Source: Streptomyces xanthochromogenes
GTDB lineage: Bacteria > Actinomycetota > Actinomycetes > Streptomycetales > Streptomycetaceae
Reading direction: 5' to 3'
Assembly (NCBI RefSeq): GCF_014650455.1
Contig: NZ_BMUZ01000005.1
Coordinates: forward strand, 62,001-126,000
DNA: 64,000 nucleotides
Numbering within the stretch: the stretch's first letter is position 1; each line of letters begins with the position of its first letter. The position numbers and the translations under genes are program-made. The notes under the pieces were generated by a model. That model searched no databases, was not told where the DNA came from, and worked only from the letters and a program-made list of their open reading frames with translations. Of the stretch, positions 18,889 through 28,276 are shown in pieces.

Positions 18889-19290
18889 GTGCCCGGAATC
18901 GACGAGTGCCTGCTTGAGGCGATGCTGCTCCCCGGGGCGCTCGGGGCGGGCGTGGCCGACTGGACGAGCGGGCTCGCGCTCGGCGCCATCGGCCAGGCGC
19001 CCGGCGGGGACCACGAGGCGACGGCCGCCGAGACCGCCGAACTGGCGCGTACGGCCGCCGAACACCCCGGGTTCGGCACGCACGCGGAAGGCGCCGCGGG
19101 CCCGGCGGCCACCGGGCCGCCCGTCGAGGACCTGATCATCACCACCCGTACCGCCTATCACGTGCTCTGCTTCGTCGAGACGGCCTTCGACAGCAGCGTG
19201 TTCCTGCATCTGTGGCTGGACCGCGAGGAGGGCAATCTCGCGCTCGCCCGGCTGCGGCTTCGCGATCTGGCCGAACGGCTGGTGCTGTGA
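18889..19290 (+). CDS. Roadblock/LC7-like protein 1
   Basis: This 133-aa protein is a diverged paralogue of the roadblock protein at 20587. Shared blocks are GALGAGVADWTSGLALG, EDLIITTRTAYH and FLHLWLD followed by NLALARLRLR. Roadblock domains regulate Ras-like GTPases or form dimeric scaffolds. The GTG at 18889 follows GGGAGGGGG; an earlier in-frame ATG (18862) lacks a ribosome site. A loop of about 30 residues rich in Ala/Gly is inserted in the middle of the domain. It is the first gene of a tightly packed four-gene unit. Confidence 0.72.
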   Translation: MPGIDECLLEAMLLPGALGAGVADWTSGLALGAIGQAPGGDHEATAAETAELARTAAEHPGFGTHAEGAAGPAATGPPVEDLIITTRTAYHVLCFVETAFDSSVFLHLWLDREEGNLALARLRLRDLAERLVL

Positions 19291-20090
19291 TGAGCACCGC
19301 GATACAGAAGCCGCCCCGGGAGGCGCGGCACGGCGTCTCCCCCATGCTGGTCCGCCTGGTCACCGAGCGGGCCACCGGTGCCCTGCTCCGGGACCGGGGC
19401 ACCCTGTACCTCTGCGACGGCCAGGTGGTCCACGCGGAGAGCCCCGCGGCGCCCGGCATCGACGTGCTGCTCACCGCCGCGGGGCGGCTGCGCCCCGAGG
19501 GCTGGCAGGAGGCGGTGGACCGGGCGGGGCCGCGCGGCCGGGTCGGCCGGTTCCTGGTGGAGAGCGGCCAGGTCGGCGACGGCGAGCTGGAGATGTGCCA
19601 TCTCGCCGCGCTGCACGACGCGGCGTTCTTCGCACTCGCCCCCACCAGCGGCCCCACCCGCTTCCGGTACGGCGTCGCCCACTGGATGGGCCCGGTCAGA
19701 CCGGTGCCCGCCGAGGCGGTGGAGCGGGAGGCCGCTCGCCGCCGGGAACTCCTGGAGGCGATCTGGCGCTGCCCCGACCTGGACACCGCCCCCGTCGTGC
19801 GCAGCACGCGCCCGCCGGACGCGCCGCTCACCCCGCGCCAGCGGGCGGTGCTCGCCCTGGCCGACGGGGTGCGCACCCCGCTGGACATCGCGCGGCTGCT
19901 CGGCCGGCCCGCCTTCCACACCCTGGTCGACATGCGCAGGCTGGCGGCCTTCGGGGCCGTCGAGTCCCCGCGCGCCCCCGCGCCGCCACCGGACACCCAC
20001 GCCTGGGCCGCCCGGATGGCCGCCGAGACGACCACCCCCGATGTGGCGCTGCTGCGGCGGCTGCGCGACGCACTGGAGGCCACGCTGTGA
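19290..20090 (+). CDS. PATAN/DUF4388-like protein with winged-helix-like middle
   Basis: This 266-aa protein starts with a segment typical of PatA N-terminal (PATAN/DUF4388) domains: GALLRDRGTLYLCDGQVVHA at about residues 30-50. Then come LTAAGRLRPEGW, GRVGRFLVESGQV and a helix-rich region (LTPRQRAVLALADGVRTPLD, IARLLGRPAFHTLVDMRRL) that looks like a winged helix. Its ATG overlaps the previous stop as TGATG. PATAN domains are found in two-component and roadblock/GTPase switches, so a signalling role is likely (family knowledge plus context). Confidence 0.65.
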   Translation: MSTAIQKPPREARHGVSPMLVRLVTERATGALLRDRGTLYLCDGQVVHAESPAAPGIDVLLTAAGRLRPEGWQEAVDRAGPRGRVGRFLVESGQVGDGELEMCHLAALHDAAFFALAPTSGPTRFRYGVAHWMGPVRPVPAEAVEREAARRRELLEAIWRCPDLDTAPVVRSTRPPDAPLTPRQRAVLALADGVRTPLDIARLLGRPAFHTLVDMRRLAAFGAVESPRAPAPPPDTHAWAARMAAETTTPDVALLRRLRDALEATL

Positions 20091-20530
20091 TCCGCGCACT
20101 GCGGCAGCGTGCCGAGAGGAGACAGCTCATGGCGGCCGAGACGGAAGTCGCCGAAGTCCTCGAAGAACTGCGGCGGTTGAGGGCCCGACTGCCCCAGCTC
20201 ACCGGCGCGCTGGCGGCGAGCGCCGACGGTTTCGTGCTCGCCCAGGACGGCGCGGCCGATGCCGTCGAAGGGGTCGCGGCGCTCACCGCGGCGGCCCTCG
20301 GCGTCGCACAGCGGCTGACCGAGACCACCGGACAGGGCGGCTTTCGCGAGCTCCTCGTACGCGGCGAGACGGGTTACGTCGCGACGTACGCGGCGGGCTG
20401 CAACGCCGTGCTCACCCTCCTCGCGGAGCCCCGCGTCAACGTCGGCCGGCTGCACCTCGAAGCCCGCCGCTCCAGCACGCGCGTCGGCGAGCTGATCGAC
20501 GGCGCCCTCGACCGGCAGGAGAACCCATGA
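20087..20530 (+). CDS. Roadblock/LC7-like protein 2
   Basis: This 147-aa protein (GTG start, GTGA overlap with the previous gene, GGAGG site seven bases away) carries a roadblock-type domain: LPQLTGALAASADGFVLAQD, then VAALTAAALGVAQRL and a C-terminal VNVGRLHLEARR. An ATG at 20129 with an AGAGGAG site is an equally good start and would give 133 aa. The domain resembles the roadblock subunit of Streptomyces conservons, but no sensor kinase, DUF742 or GTPase gene is nearby. Confidence 0.7.
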   Translation: MIRALRQRAERRQLMAAETEVAEVLEELRRLRARLPQLTGALAASADGFVLAQDGAADAVEGVAALTAAALGVAQRLTETTGQGGFRELLVRGETGYVATYAAGCNAVLTLLAEPRVNVGRLHLEARRSSTRVGELIDGALDRQENP

Positions 20531-20586
20531 ACGGCACCGGCACACCGAGCCGGAACAGCCCCCGAAGGAAAGGAACGACGACACCC

Positions 20587-20961
20587 ATGAGCAACACCGA
20601 AACCACGCTCAAGGAAGCGATGACCTCGATCGAGGGCGCCCTCGGCGCGGCCCTCGTCGACTACAGCAGCGGCATGGCGCTCGGCACGCTGGGCGGCGGC
20701 AAGGAGCTCGACCTGTCGGTCGCCGCGGCGGGCAACACCGATGTGGTGCGCGCCAAACTGCGGACCATGGAGATGCTCGGCCTCAAGGACGAGATCGAGG
20801 ACATCCTGATCACGCTCGGCACCCAGTACCACCTCATCCGGCTCCTCAAGGGCCGCGGCAACAGCGGTCTGTTCCTCTACCTCGCCCTGGACAACAAGCG
20901 GGCCAACCTGGCGATGGCCCGCCACCAGCTGAAGAAGATCGAGGACGCGCTGGAGGTGTGA
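20587..20961 (+). CDS. Roadblock/LC7 protein 3
   Basis: This 124-aa protein is the most conserved member of the island: KEAMTSIEGALGAALVDYSS, AAAGNTDVVRAKLRTMEMLG, IEDILITLGTQYHLIRLLKG and LFLYLALDNKRANLAMARHQ. An in-frame ATG at 20527 overlaps the previous stop as ATGA and has an AGGAG site, giving 20 extra residues; I prefer 20587 because related proteins begin at MSNTE or MANTE. The last codons and stop lie in a 25-bp sequence repeated 32 nt downstream. Confidence 0.8.
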   Translation: MSNTETTLKEAMTSIEGALGAALVDYSSGMALGTLGGGKELDLSVAAAGNTDVVRAKLRTMEMLGLKDEIEDILITLGTQYHLIRLLKGRGNSGLFLYLALDNKRANLAMARHQLKKIEDALEV

Positions 20962-21005
20962 ACTCCCGCCCCCCTAAGGGGCTGGAGGTGTGAACTCCCG
21001 CCCCC
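20949..21005. repeat. 25-bp direct repeat at the end of the roadblock gene
   Basis: The segment beginning GCTGGAGGTGTGAACTCCCG occurs at 20949-20973 and again at 20981-21005. The first copy contains the last codons and stop of the roadblock gene, so the second is a recent duplication of the gene's end. Confidence 0.8.
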
Positions 21006-21016
21006 TCACGGGCCGT

Positions 21017-21583
21017 TCAGCGACGCCGCGCCCCGCCGGGCGCGGCGTCGCCCGCACCGGGGCCCGTCGTCCGAAAACCCCGTACCGCCTTGCCCACCGG
21101 CGCTCCGCGCGGCACCCAGTCGGTACGGACCCACAGCAGCGCGTCGGCGGCGTGCTCGGTCCGGCCGAGCCAGGCCGCCTTGAGCCGGAGCCCGACGCCC
21201 GCGCCCGCCATCAGCAGGCCGCCCGCGCCCGGCAGTGCGAAGGACGACCCGGCCGCCGCCACGAAGGCGAGCAGCAGCCACCAGCGCCGCGCCCGCCGCC
21301 AGGTGCGCACGGTCACGGCCCGGTCCTGGAGGAAGTCCGCCTTGGCCGCGCGGGACGCGGCCCCGGCGAAGTGCGTATAGCGCCGCCGCCGGGCCCCGAA
21401 CACGACGGCCGCGGCCACGATGAACAGGGCCGCGCCCGCGAGCAGCCCGATCCGGCGGCCCGCCAGGCTCACCGGGAGCGCCGCCCCGAGTGCCGCGGCC
21501 AGCAGGCCGAGCCACCACAGCGGGGCCGCCCCGGCCCGTACGACCACCGCCACGCGCGCGAGCGCGACGCCTCCGCGACCCAT
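21017..21583 (-). CDS. Membrane protein of unknown function
   Basis: This 188-aa protein has two hydrophobic hairpins: ARVAVVVRAGAAPLWWLGLL with IGLLAGAALFIVAAAVVFGA, and WWLLLAFVAAAGSSFALPGA with a following helix. Between them lies a basic cytoplasmic stretch. The ATG at 21583 follows GGAGGAG and defines the start; the longer reading upstream has no support. Convergent with the roadblock island. I do not recognise a family. Confidence 0.65.
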   Translation of the reverse strand: MGRGGVALARVAVVVRAGAAPLWWLGLLAAALGAALPVSLAGRRIGLLAGAALFIVAAAVVFGARRRRYTHFAGAASRAAKADFLQDRAVTVRTWRRARRWWLLLAFVAAAGSSFALPGAGGLLMAGAGVGLRLKAAWLGRTEHAADALLWVRTDWVPRGAPVGKAVRGFRTTGPGAGDAAPGGARRR

Positions 21584-21652
21584 GTCTCCGCTCCTCCGTG
21601 CCTCGAACCGATTGGCGCGGAGGTTAGCCGGGCAATCTGAGCGGTTTGTGAG

Positions 21653-21882
21653 AGGGGTGCGTTCGGCTGCGGACGGTGCGTGGCCGGTCGCGTGGTTGTC
21701 CCCCACCCCGCCCCTTCCCTAGACCCTCCGGGGGAGAGTTCTTCGGCTGCGGACCGTGGGGGCCGTTCGCGCAGTTCCCCGCGCCCCTAGCAGCGCCGGG
21801 TGCGGGGCATTTCAGCCCGTCCGGCGTTTGAGGACGAGCGCCCTTAAGGCGCGAACGGGGGTCTGGGGGCGGAGCCCCAGGA
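21653..21882. repeat. Composite dispersed repeat, locus 3 (A, C, A, B)
   Basis: A degenerate A module (about 21658-21695) is followed by module C (CCCCCACCCCGCCCCTTCCC at about 21700, then CTCCGGGGGAGAG). A good A module comes next (GCGGACCGTGGGGGCCG, GCGCAGTTCCCCGCGCCCC, to 21789), then module B (CATTTCAGCCCGTCCGGCGT to GGGGGCGGAGCCCC). It fills the gap between the membrane protein and the RpiR regulator. Confidence 0.8.
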
Positions 21883-21899
21883 CGCGGGGCTCGGGGGCG

Positions 21900-22739
21900 C
21901 TACTCCACGAACAGCCCCCGCGCGGCGGCCCGCGCGTCGAACTCCTCCAGGCGGGCCTGCGCGTCCGGCAGGTCGTCGCACATGGCCTCCAGAAGGACCC
22001 GGCCGAGCAGCATCGGCGCGCACGCCGTGTCGAAGGCGAGCCCGGTGCCGACCGCCGCCGGGATCAGCAGGTCGCTGTACTTGGCGACCGGCGCGAACGC
22101 CGAGTCGGCGACGGTCACCACGGTGAGCCCCGCGGACTGCGCGTACGCGAGCGCCTCCACGACCTCCTTGGGATGGCGCGGCAGCGCGAAGCACAGCAGC
22201 GCCGACGCGCCCGCCCGCAGGGCCGCGTCGATCCGGTCGGCCAGCATGGTGCCGCCCTCGTCGAGCAGCCGGACGTCCGGGTGGACCTTGGCGGCGAAGT
22301 AGGCGAAGCCGCGGGCCTGCGAGGAGGCCGCGCGCAGGCCGAGCACGGGCAGCGGCCGCGATGCCGCGAGGAGCCGGCCCGCGTTCTCGACCGGGCCCGG
22401 GTCGGCGAGCAGTCCGGCCAGGTGCTGGAGGTTCTCGATCTCGGCCCGCACCGCCTGCTGGTACTCGTTGTACGAGGTCTCCACGGCCGCCTCGGCCGCG
22501 GCGGGAGCGACCTCGCGCAGATGGCGGCGCAGCGCCGGATAGCCGTCGAAGCCGAGGGCGACCGCGAAGCGGGTCACCGACGGCTGGCTGACCCCGGCGA
22601 GTTCGGCGAGCTCGACACTGGACAGGAACGGCACGTCGGCGGCGCGGCGCACCATGCAGTGCGCGATGCGCCGCTGGGTCGGGGTGAGCCGGTGCCCCTC
22701 GAAGAGCTGTTGCAGCCGTGCGGCAGGGCCCTCGCTCAT
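21900..22739 (-). CDS. RpiR-family transcriptional regulator (HTH + SIS)
   Basis: This 279-aa regulator has an N-terminal RpiR helix-turn-helix (LSSVELAELAGVSQPSVTRF followed by ALGFDGYPALRRHL) and a C-terminal SIS sugar-phosphate-type domain (about residues 125-260, RAASSQARGFAYFAAKV, LCFALPRHPKEVVEAL). The start at 22739 has a GGGGGA site; a Met five codons earlier does not. It lies 28 nt after the lyase gene, so both are on one transcript. It is the best candidate to control the hut-type promoters at 17.25 and 24.33 kb (inference from context). Confidence 0.88.
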   Translation of the reverse strand: MSEGPAARLQQLFEGHRLTPTQRRIAHCMVRRAADVPFLSSVELAELAGVSQPSVTRFAVALGFDGYPALRRHLREVAPAAAEAAVETSYNEYQQAVRAEIENLQHLAGLLADPGPVENAGRLLAASRPLPVLGLRAASSQARGFAYFAAKVHPDVRLLDEGGTMLADRIDAALRAGASALLCFALPRHPKEVVEALAYAQSAGLTVVTVADSAFAPVAKYSDLLIPAAVGTGLAFDTACAPMLLGRVLLEAMCDDLPDAQARLEEFDARAAARGLFVE

Positions 22740-22767
22740 GCCGTCCCCCTTCATGCGTGCCTGTCCT

Positions 22768-24267
22768 TCATGCGTGACTGTCCTTGAACCGGTCGAGCAG
22801 TACGGCCGCCCGGTCGACGTCGTCGGTCAGCGGCCGGTCGGTGACATCCTCGTCGAGCACCGCGTCCGCGAGCGCGTACGCCCGCCCGACCGGGAGCTCC
22901 GGGTCGGGGCGCAGCCCGCGCTGGCGCAACGCCCGTACCGCGGCGACGAGTTCGCACCCCACCACGAGCCGGAGCGCCCCGCCGAGCCGCAGTGTCTGGC
23001 GGGCCGCGAGCGAGGCGAAGCTGGCCTGCTCCTCGACGCCCCGAGAGAGTACAGCGTGGCCGAGCGAGGCCGGGGCGGCGAAGGCCCGCAGATCACCGAG
23101 GGCGGCGCCGGCCGCGTACTCCAGGATCATCACGCCCGACGAGGCGGCCTCGCCGTCCGAGAGGAAGGGCTTGAGCCGGGTGTAGGCGGGCTCGTTGAGC
23201 GCGGACAGGCGCGAGGTGGACAGTCGCGCGACCTGGGTGACCGAGAGCCTGAAGTGGTCGAGTGCCAGGGCGAGTTGGGCCAGGTAGAAGCCGCCGTGGT
23301 GGTAGGCGGCGAGGTCGTCGGACGAGATCAGCGGGTTCTCGGCGGCGGCGTTGATCTCGACCGCCAGCACCCGCTCCAGGGCGTCGGCCGCGTCGTGCGC
23401 GGGCCCGTGGATCTGCGGCAGACAGCGGAAGCCGTACGGGTCCTGGATGCGGCCGAGCGGCGGGGTGGGCCGTTCGGGGGCGCCGAGCAGTTCGCGCATG
23501 CGGGCGGCGGTGGCGTAGGAGCCGGGGTGCGGGCGGGCCGCGTGCACCGGCTCCGCGTACGCCTCGTACGAGCCGTCGACCGCGAGCAGCGAGAAGGCGC
23601 CGACGATCTCGGTGGCCGCGATCAGGCGGCGCAGTTCGTCGAGGGCGAGCGCGGCTTGGCCGAGGGTGAGCGCGTTGGAGCTGATCAGGGCGAGGGCGTC
23701 GTTGTTGTCGAGGGGCTGCGCCTCGGGCTCGGGGCCGCCCTGCCAGGGGTGTTCACCGGCGAGCGCGAGGCCCACCTGGGAGAGGGCGGCGATGTCCCCG
23801 GTGCCGACCGAGCCGAACTCGTTGACCACCGGATGCGCCCCGGCCTCCAGGGCCTCGCACAGCGCGCCGACGACGGTGGGGCGCAGGCCCGCGCCGCCGG
23901 CCAGCAGCTGGTTGGCCCGCACCGCGAGCATCGCGCGGACCTCCCGGGCGGGCAGCGGGGCGCCGATCGCCCCGGCGTGGCTGCGCAGCAGGCGAAGCCC
24001 GTGCCCGGCGGCGGCTTCGGTCGGCACGGCCTCGCTGCGGTTGGCGCCGACGCCGGTCGAGCGGCCGTACACCCGCCCGGAGGCGGCGAGTTCACGGGCG
24101 GTGTGCCAGGCGTGCTCGGCGCGGCGCATCGCCTCGGCTCCGGGCACCGGGCGGGCGGCGCCGTCGGCCAGCCGGACGACGTCGGCGACCGGCAGGGTCT
24201 CGCCGTCGAGGACGACGATCCCGGCCGCCGAATCCTTCGAGGCGTCCACGACGTGGGACGACAACAT
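22768..24267 (-). CDS. Histidase/aromatic ammonia-lyase homologue lacking the MIO triad
   Basis: This 499-aa protein has the length and fold signature of histidine ammonia-lyase. Conserved features are the catalytic Tyr in GRVYGRSTGVG, LLRSHAGAIG, the Asn in ISSNALTLGQ, QDPYGFRCLPQ and the Glu in GVEEQASF. The cofactor loop, normally GSVGASGDLAPL, reads GSVGTGDIAAL. One residue is missing and no Ala-Ser-Gly is left to form methylidene-imidazolone. The codons around this site are clean (GGC ACC GGG GAC), with no sign of a frameshift. It may have no lyase activity, or use another chemistry. It is co-transcribed with the RpiR regulator and divergent from an NCS1 permease. Confidence 0.85.
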   Translation of the reverse strand: MLSSHVVDASKDSAAGIVVLDGETLPVADVVRLADGAARPVPGAEAMRRAEHAWHTARELAASGRVYGRSTGVGANRSEAVPTEAAAGHGLRLLRSHAGAIGAPLPAREVRAMLAVRANQLLAGGAGLRPTVVGALCEALEAGAHPVVNEFGSVGTGDIAALSQVGLALAGEHPWQGGPEPEAQPLDNNDALALISSNALTLGQAALALDELRRLIAATEIVGAFSLLAVDGSYEAYAEPVHAARPHPGSYATAARMRELLGAPERPTPPLGRIQDPYGFRCLPQIHGPAHDAADALERVLAVEINAAAENPLISSDDLAAYHHGGFYLAQLALALDHFRLSVTQVARLSTSRLSALNEPAYTRLKPFLSDGEAASSGVMILEYAAGAALGDLRAFAAPASLGHAVLSRGVEEQASFASLAARQTLRLGGALRLVVGCELVAAVRALRQRGLRPDPELPVGRAYALADAVLDEDVTDRPLTDDVDRAAVLLDRFKDSHA

Positions 24268-24319
24268 GCGCGAACACCACCATTTCCGGACGCGGCGACA
24301 ACGGCCCGGGTGCGAGCCA

Positions 24320-24350
24320 TTGACAAGTTATTCAGACACCCAGAACTCTG
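24320..24350. promoter_or_regulatory. Divergent control region shared with hutU-type motif
   Basis: TTGACA (24320-24325) is followed by AGTTATTCAG and CCCAG. The same order ATTGAC-AGTT-ATTCAG-CCCAG is found on the minus strand before hutU. TATTCA lies at 24329-24334; the opposite half-site is weak. The element sits between the lyase gene (minus) and the permease (plus) and probably serves both. Confidence 0.5.
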
Positions 24351-24413
24351 CATGAGGATATACAGCCGGGCAAGCCTTCACGCCTCCTCGTCCCGAAGGA
24401 GCACACCCTTCCC

Positions 24414-25859
24414 ATGGCCGAACCTGTCGACTCCCCAGGCCGGACCGCCTCCCTCGTCGAGCGCCGGTCCATCGACGTCGTCCCCGACGCCGAGCGCCAC
24501 GGCACCGCCTTCAGCCAGTTCACCCTGTGGCTCGGCGCCAACCTCCAGATCACCGCCGTCGTGACCGGCGCCCTCGCCGTGGTGTTCGGCGGTGGCGCGT
24601 TCTGGTCCCTCGTCGGCCTGGTCGTCGGCAACCTCCTCGGCGGCACCGTCATGGCCCTGCACTCGGCGCAGGGCCCGCGCCTCGGGCTACCGCAGATGAT
24701 CTCCTCACGGGCCCAGTTCGGGGTGCGCGGGGCGGTGGTGCCGCTGCTCCTGGTGATCGTGATGTACGTCGGCTTCTTCGCCAGCGGCAGCGTGCTCGCG
24801 GGCCAGGCGGTCGGCGAACTCACCCATCTCGGCGAGACCCCGGGCATCGTGATCTTCGCCCTGGTCACCGCGGTGACGGCGACGATCGGCTACCGGATCA
24901 TCCACGCGCTCGGCCGGGTGGCGAGCGTGATCTGCGCCCTGGCCTTCGTCTACCTCGGCGTCCGCCTCCTGGACCGCGTGGATCTCACGGCGGTCCTGCA
25001 CGACCGCGCGTTCCACCTGCCGATGTTCCTGCTCGCCATATCGCTCTCGGCGTCCTGGCAGCTCGCGTTCGGCCCGTACGTCGCCGACTATTCCCGCTAT
25101 CTGCCCCGCACGACCAGCGCCCGTGCCACCTTCTGGTGGACGCTGACCGGGTCCGCGCTCGGCTCGCAGTGGTCGATGGCCTTCGGCGTCCTGGTGGCCG
25201 CGACCGCGGGCGACGCCTTCCTCGACAACCAGGTCGGCTACGTCGTCGGCCTCGGCGGCACCGGTCTGATCGCCTCGTTCCTGTACTTCACGATCGCGCT
25301 CGGCAAGCTCACCATCAACGTCCTGAACACCTACGGCGGCTTCATGTCGATGGTGACCAGCGTCAGCGGGTTCCGCGCCCAGAAGACCATCGGGCCGCGC
25401 ACCCGGGCCCTCTACATCGGCGGCATCATGGTGGCCGGCACGGCGGTCGCCCTCGCGGGCAAGGACTCGTTCCTGACCTCGTTCAAGGACTTCCTGCTGT
25501 TCCTGCTGACCTTCTTCACGCCGTGGTCGGCGATCAACCTCGTCGACTACTACCTGATCTCCCGCGAGCGCTACGACATCCCGGCCCTGTTCGACCCCCG
25601 GGGCCGCTACGGCGCCTGGCGCTGGGACGCGCTGGCGGTCTACGTCCTCGGCGTACTCGCCCAACTCCCGTTCCTGGCCACGAGCTTCTACACCGGCCCG
25701 CTCGTCGCCCCCCTCGGCGGCGCCGACATCTCCTGGCTCGTGGGGCTCGCGGTCCCGGCGGTGGTGTTCTTCGTGGTGGCACGAGCGAGGAATACGGGGG
25801 GTAGCCCCACTGTGGAATCGGGCGCCGCTGCGTACCTTGAAAACCATGGACGCCCGTGA
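24414..25859 (+). CDS. NCS1-family permease (cytosine/purine/allantoin type)
   Basis: This 481-aa permease has about 12 membrane helices. The NCS1 signature MISSRAQFGVRGAVVPLLLV is at about residues 97-116, and LAFGPYVADYSRYLPRTTSA lies in the middle. The start follows GAAGGAG. NCS1 proteins import nucleobases, hydantoins, allantoin or related heterocycles with protons or sodium. In Pseudomonas hut loci, as I recall, an NCS1 member carries urocanate. With a hutU-like promoter element here, urocanate or another imidazole is a plausible substrate (inference). Confidence 0.88.
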   Translation: MAEPVDSPGRTASLVERRSIDVVPDAERHGTAFSQFTLWLGANLQITAVVTGALAVVFGGGAFWSLVGLVVGNLLGGTVMALHSAQGPRLGLPQMISSRAQFGVRGAVVPLLLVIVMYVGFFASGSVLAGQAVGELTHLGETPGIVIFALVTAVTATIGYRIIHALGRVASVICALAFVYLGVRLLDRVDLTAVLHDRAFHLPMFLLAISLSASWQLAFGPYVADYSRYLPRTTSARATFWWTLTGSALGSQWSMAFGVLVAATAGDAFLDNQVGYVVGLGGTGLIASFLYFTIALGKLTINVLNTYGGFMSMVTSVSGFRAQKTIGPRTRALYIGGIMVAGTAVALAGKDSFLTSFKDFLLFLLTFFTPWSAINLVDYYLISRERYDIPALFDPRGRYGAWRWDALAVYVLGVLAQLPFLATSFYTGPLVAPLGGADISWLVGLAVPAVVFFVVARARNTGGSPTVESGAAAYLENHGRP

Positions 25860-26289
25860 CACCGAGCCCCGGACCAGCCTCGTGAAGGACGCCGAGCTCA
25901 AGAAGGAGCTCGACGCCACCCTGCACGCCCGCAGAGAGCTGGGCCCCGACTACGAGCCCGCCCTCGTCGAGTCCTTCCTGGAGAAGGTCGAGCAGCGCGT
26001 CGACGCCTCGGTGGACCGCCGGGTGCGGCGGCAGCTGGCGGAGCAGCAGATAGTCGTGGCCCGCGGCGGCCGCCCGGCCCGGAGCGGGTCGGACAGCCAC
26101 TTCGGCGAGCGCTTCGGCTTCGCCTTGATCTCGCTGGTCCTCGCGGTGCCGCTGTCCGCGATCGGCGGGGTCAACGGCGGTTTCGACGGCCTCGTCGTGA
26201 CCTGGCTCGGCATCGTCGGCGTCAACGCGGTGCACGCGGCACATCGTTGGCCCTGGCTCAAGCACCGCCGGTCCGGCGCGGAGGACTGA
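25846..26289 (+). CDS. Small protein with coiled segment and 2TM domain
   Basis: This 147-aa protein begins inside the end of the permease gene. The first 70 residues are charged and helical (DAELKKELDATLHARRELG, VESFLEKVEQRVDASVDRRV). Two membrane helices follow (FGFALISLVLAVPLSAIGGV and a GLVVTWLGIVGVNAVHAAH-type helix). The ATG has only TACCTT seven bases before it, which looks more like a -10 box than a ribosome site, so a leaderless transcript is possible. Function unknown. Confidence 0.65.
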   Translation: MDARDTEPRTSLVKDAELKKELDATLHARRELGPDYEPALVESFLEKVEQRVDASVDRRVRRQLAEQQIVVARGGRPARSGSDSHFGERFGFALISLVLAVPLSAIGGVNGGFDGLVVTWLGIVGVNAVHAAHRWPWLKHRRSGAED

Positions 26290-26741
26290 CCTCCAACTCC
26301 CTTGTGGGCAAGCCCTGTTGGCAGCCCGTGAAGGGGATCATCCGGCGGAACGGGAGCGGGATCGCGAGAGCGGCGGGAGAACTGCCGAAGGCCCCTGAAG
26401 GGTGGTCGCGGGGACCGCCGCACCCCCGGTTGCCCGAGGGGCGGGACGACGGCGGTCCCCGCGAGGGACACGGGTCCGGGTCAGAACCGGTCCGCGTCCT
26501 GGGCGTCCTGGGAGTTCCGGGAGCCGCTCCGGAGGTTCCTGACGCCGCTGGTGTGCCGACCGGGGCCCCCTGCCCGGGTTCCCCCGCCGACATCCACCAC
26601 TGTGCACGAGCCGTGTTAAGCCGGTGCTGCGCGCACATGTCGCGCTCGTACCGTTCGCACGACATCAGCGGGGCGCCGGTCCCGCACGGACCGGCCCCGT
26701 CCCCCGCGAGGGCGTCGCGGAGGACGGGGGCGGGCCGGGTG
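26290..26741. other. Non-coding gap before cbs
   Basis: I see no supported gene in these 452 bp between convergent genes. The stem-loop at 26406-26464 is listed separately. Reading frames in the remainder are low-complexity (Pro/Gly/Arg/Thr) and lack ribosome sites. Confidence 0.55.
26406..26464. terminator. Long inverted repeat between convergent operons
   Basis: A perfect 15-bp stem (TCGCGGGGACCGCCG at 26406-26420, complement at 26450-26464) encloses a 29-nt GC-rich loop. Its place downstream of the permease operon and downstream of cbs fits a bidirectional terminator. Confidence 0.6.
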
Positions 26742-28139
<1,398 letters not shown>

Positions 28140-28276
28140 CGTTGTCTCCGGGTCTCCGATTAGGTCCCGCCAGCGTATGCGGACCAGGACGGGGCGTTCA
28201 CCTTCGCACGGGATTGAGCGACACCCGCTACCGGGCAGTTAGCTGTTGTACGACTGCAAGCTCCATGGAGGTGGCG

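Noticed and set aside
22768..24267. Naming the lyase-like gene hutH
   Set aside because: The MIO-forming Ala-Ser-Gly is missing, so histidase activity should not be assumed from similarity.
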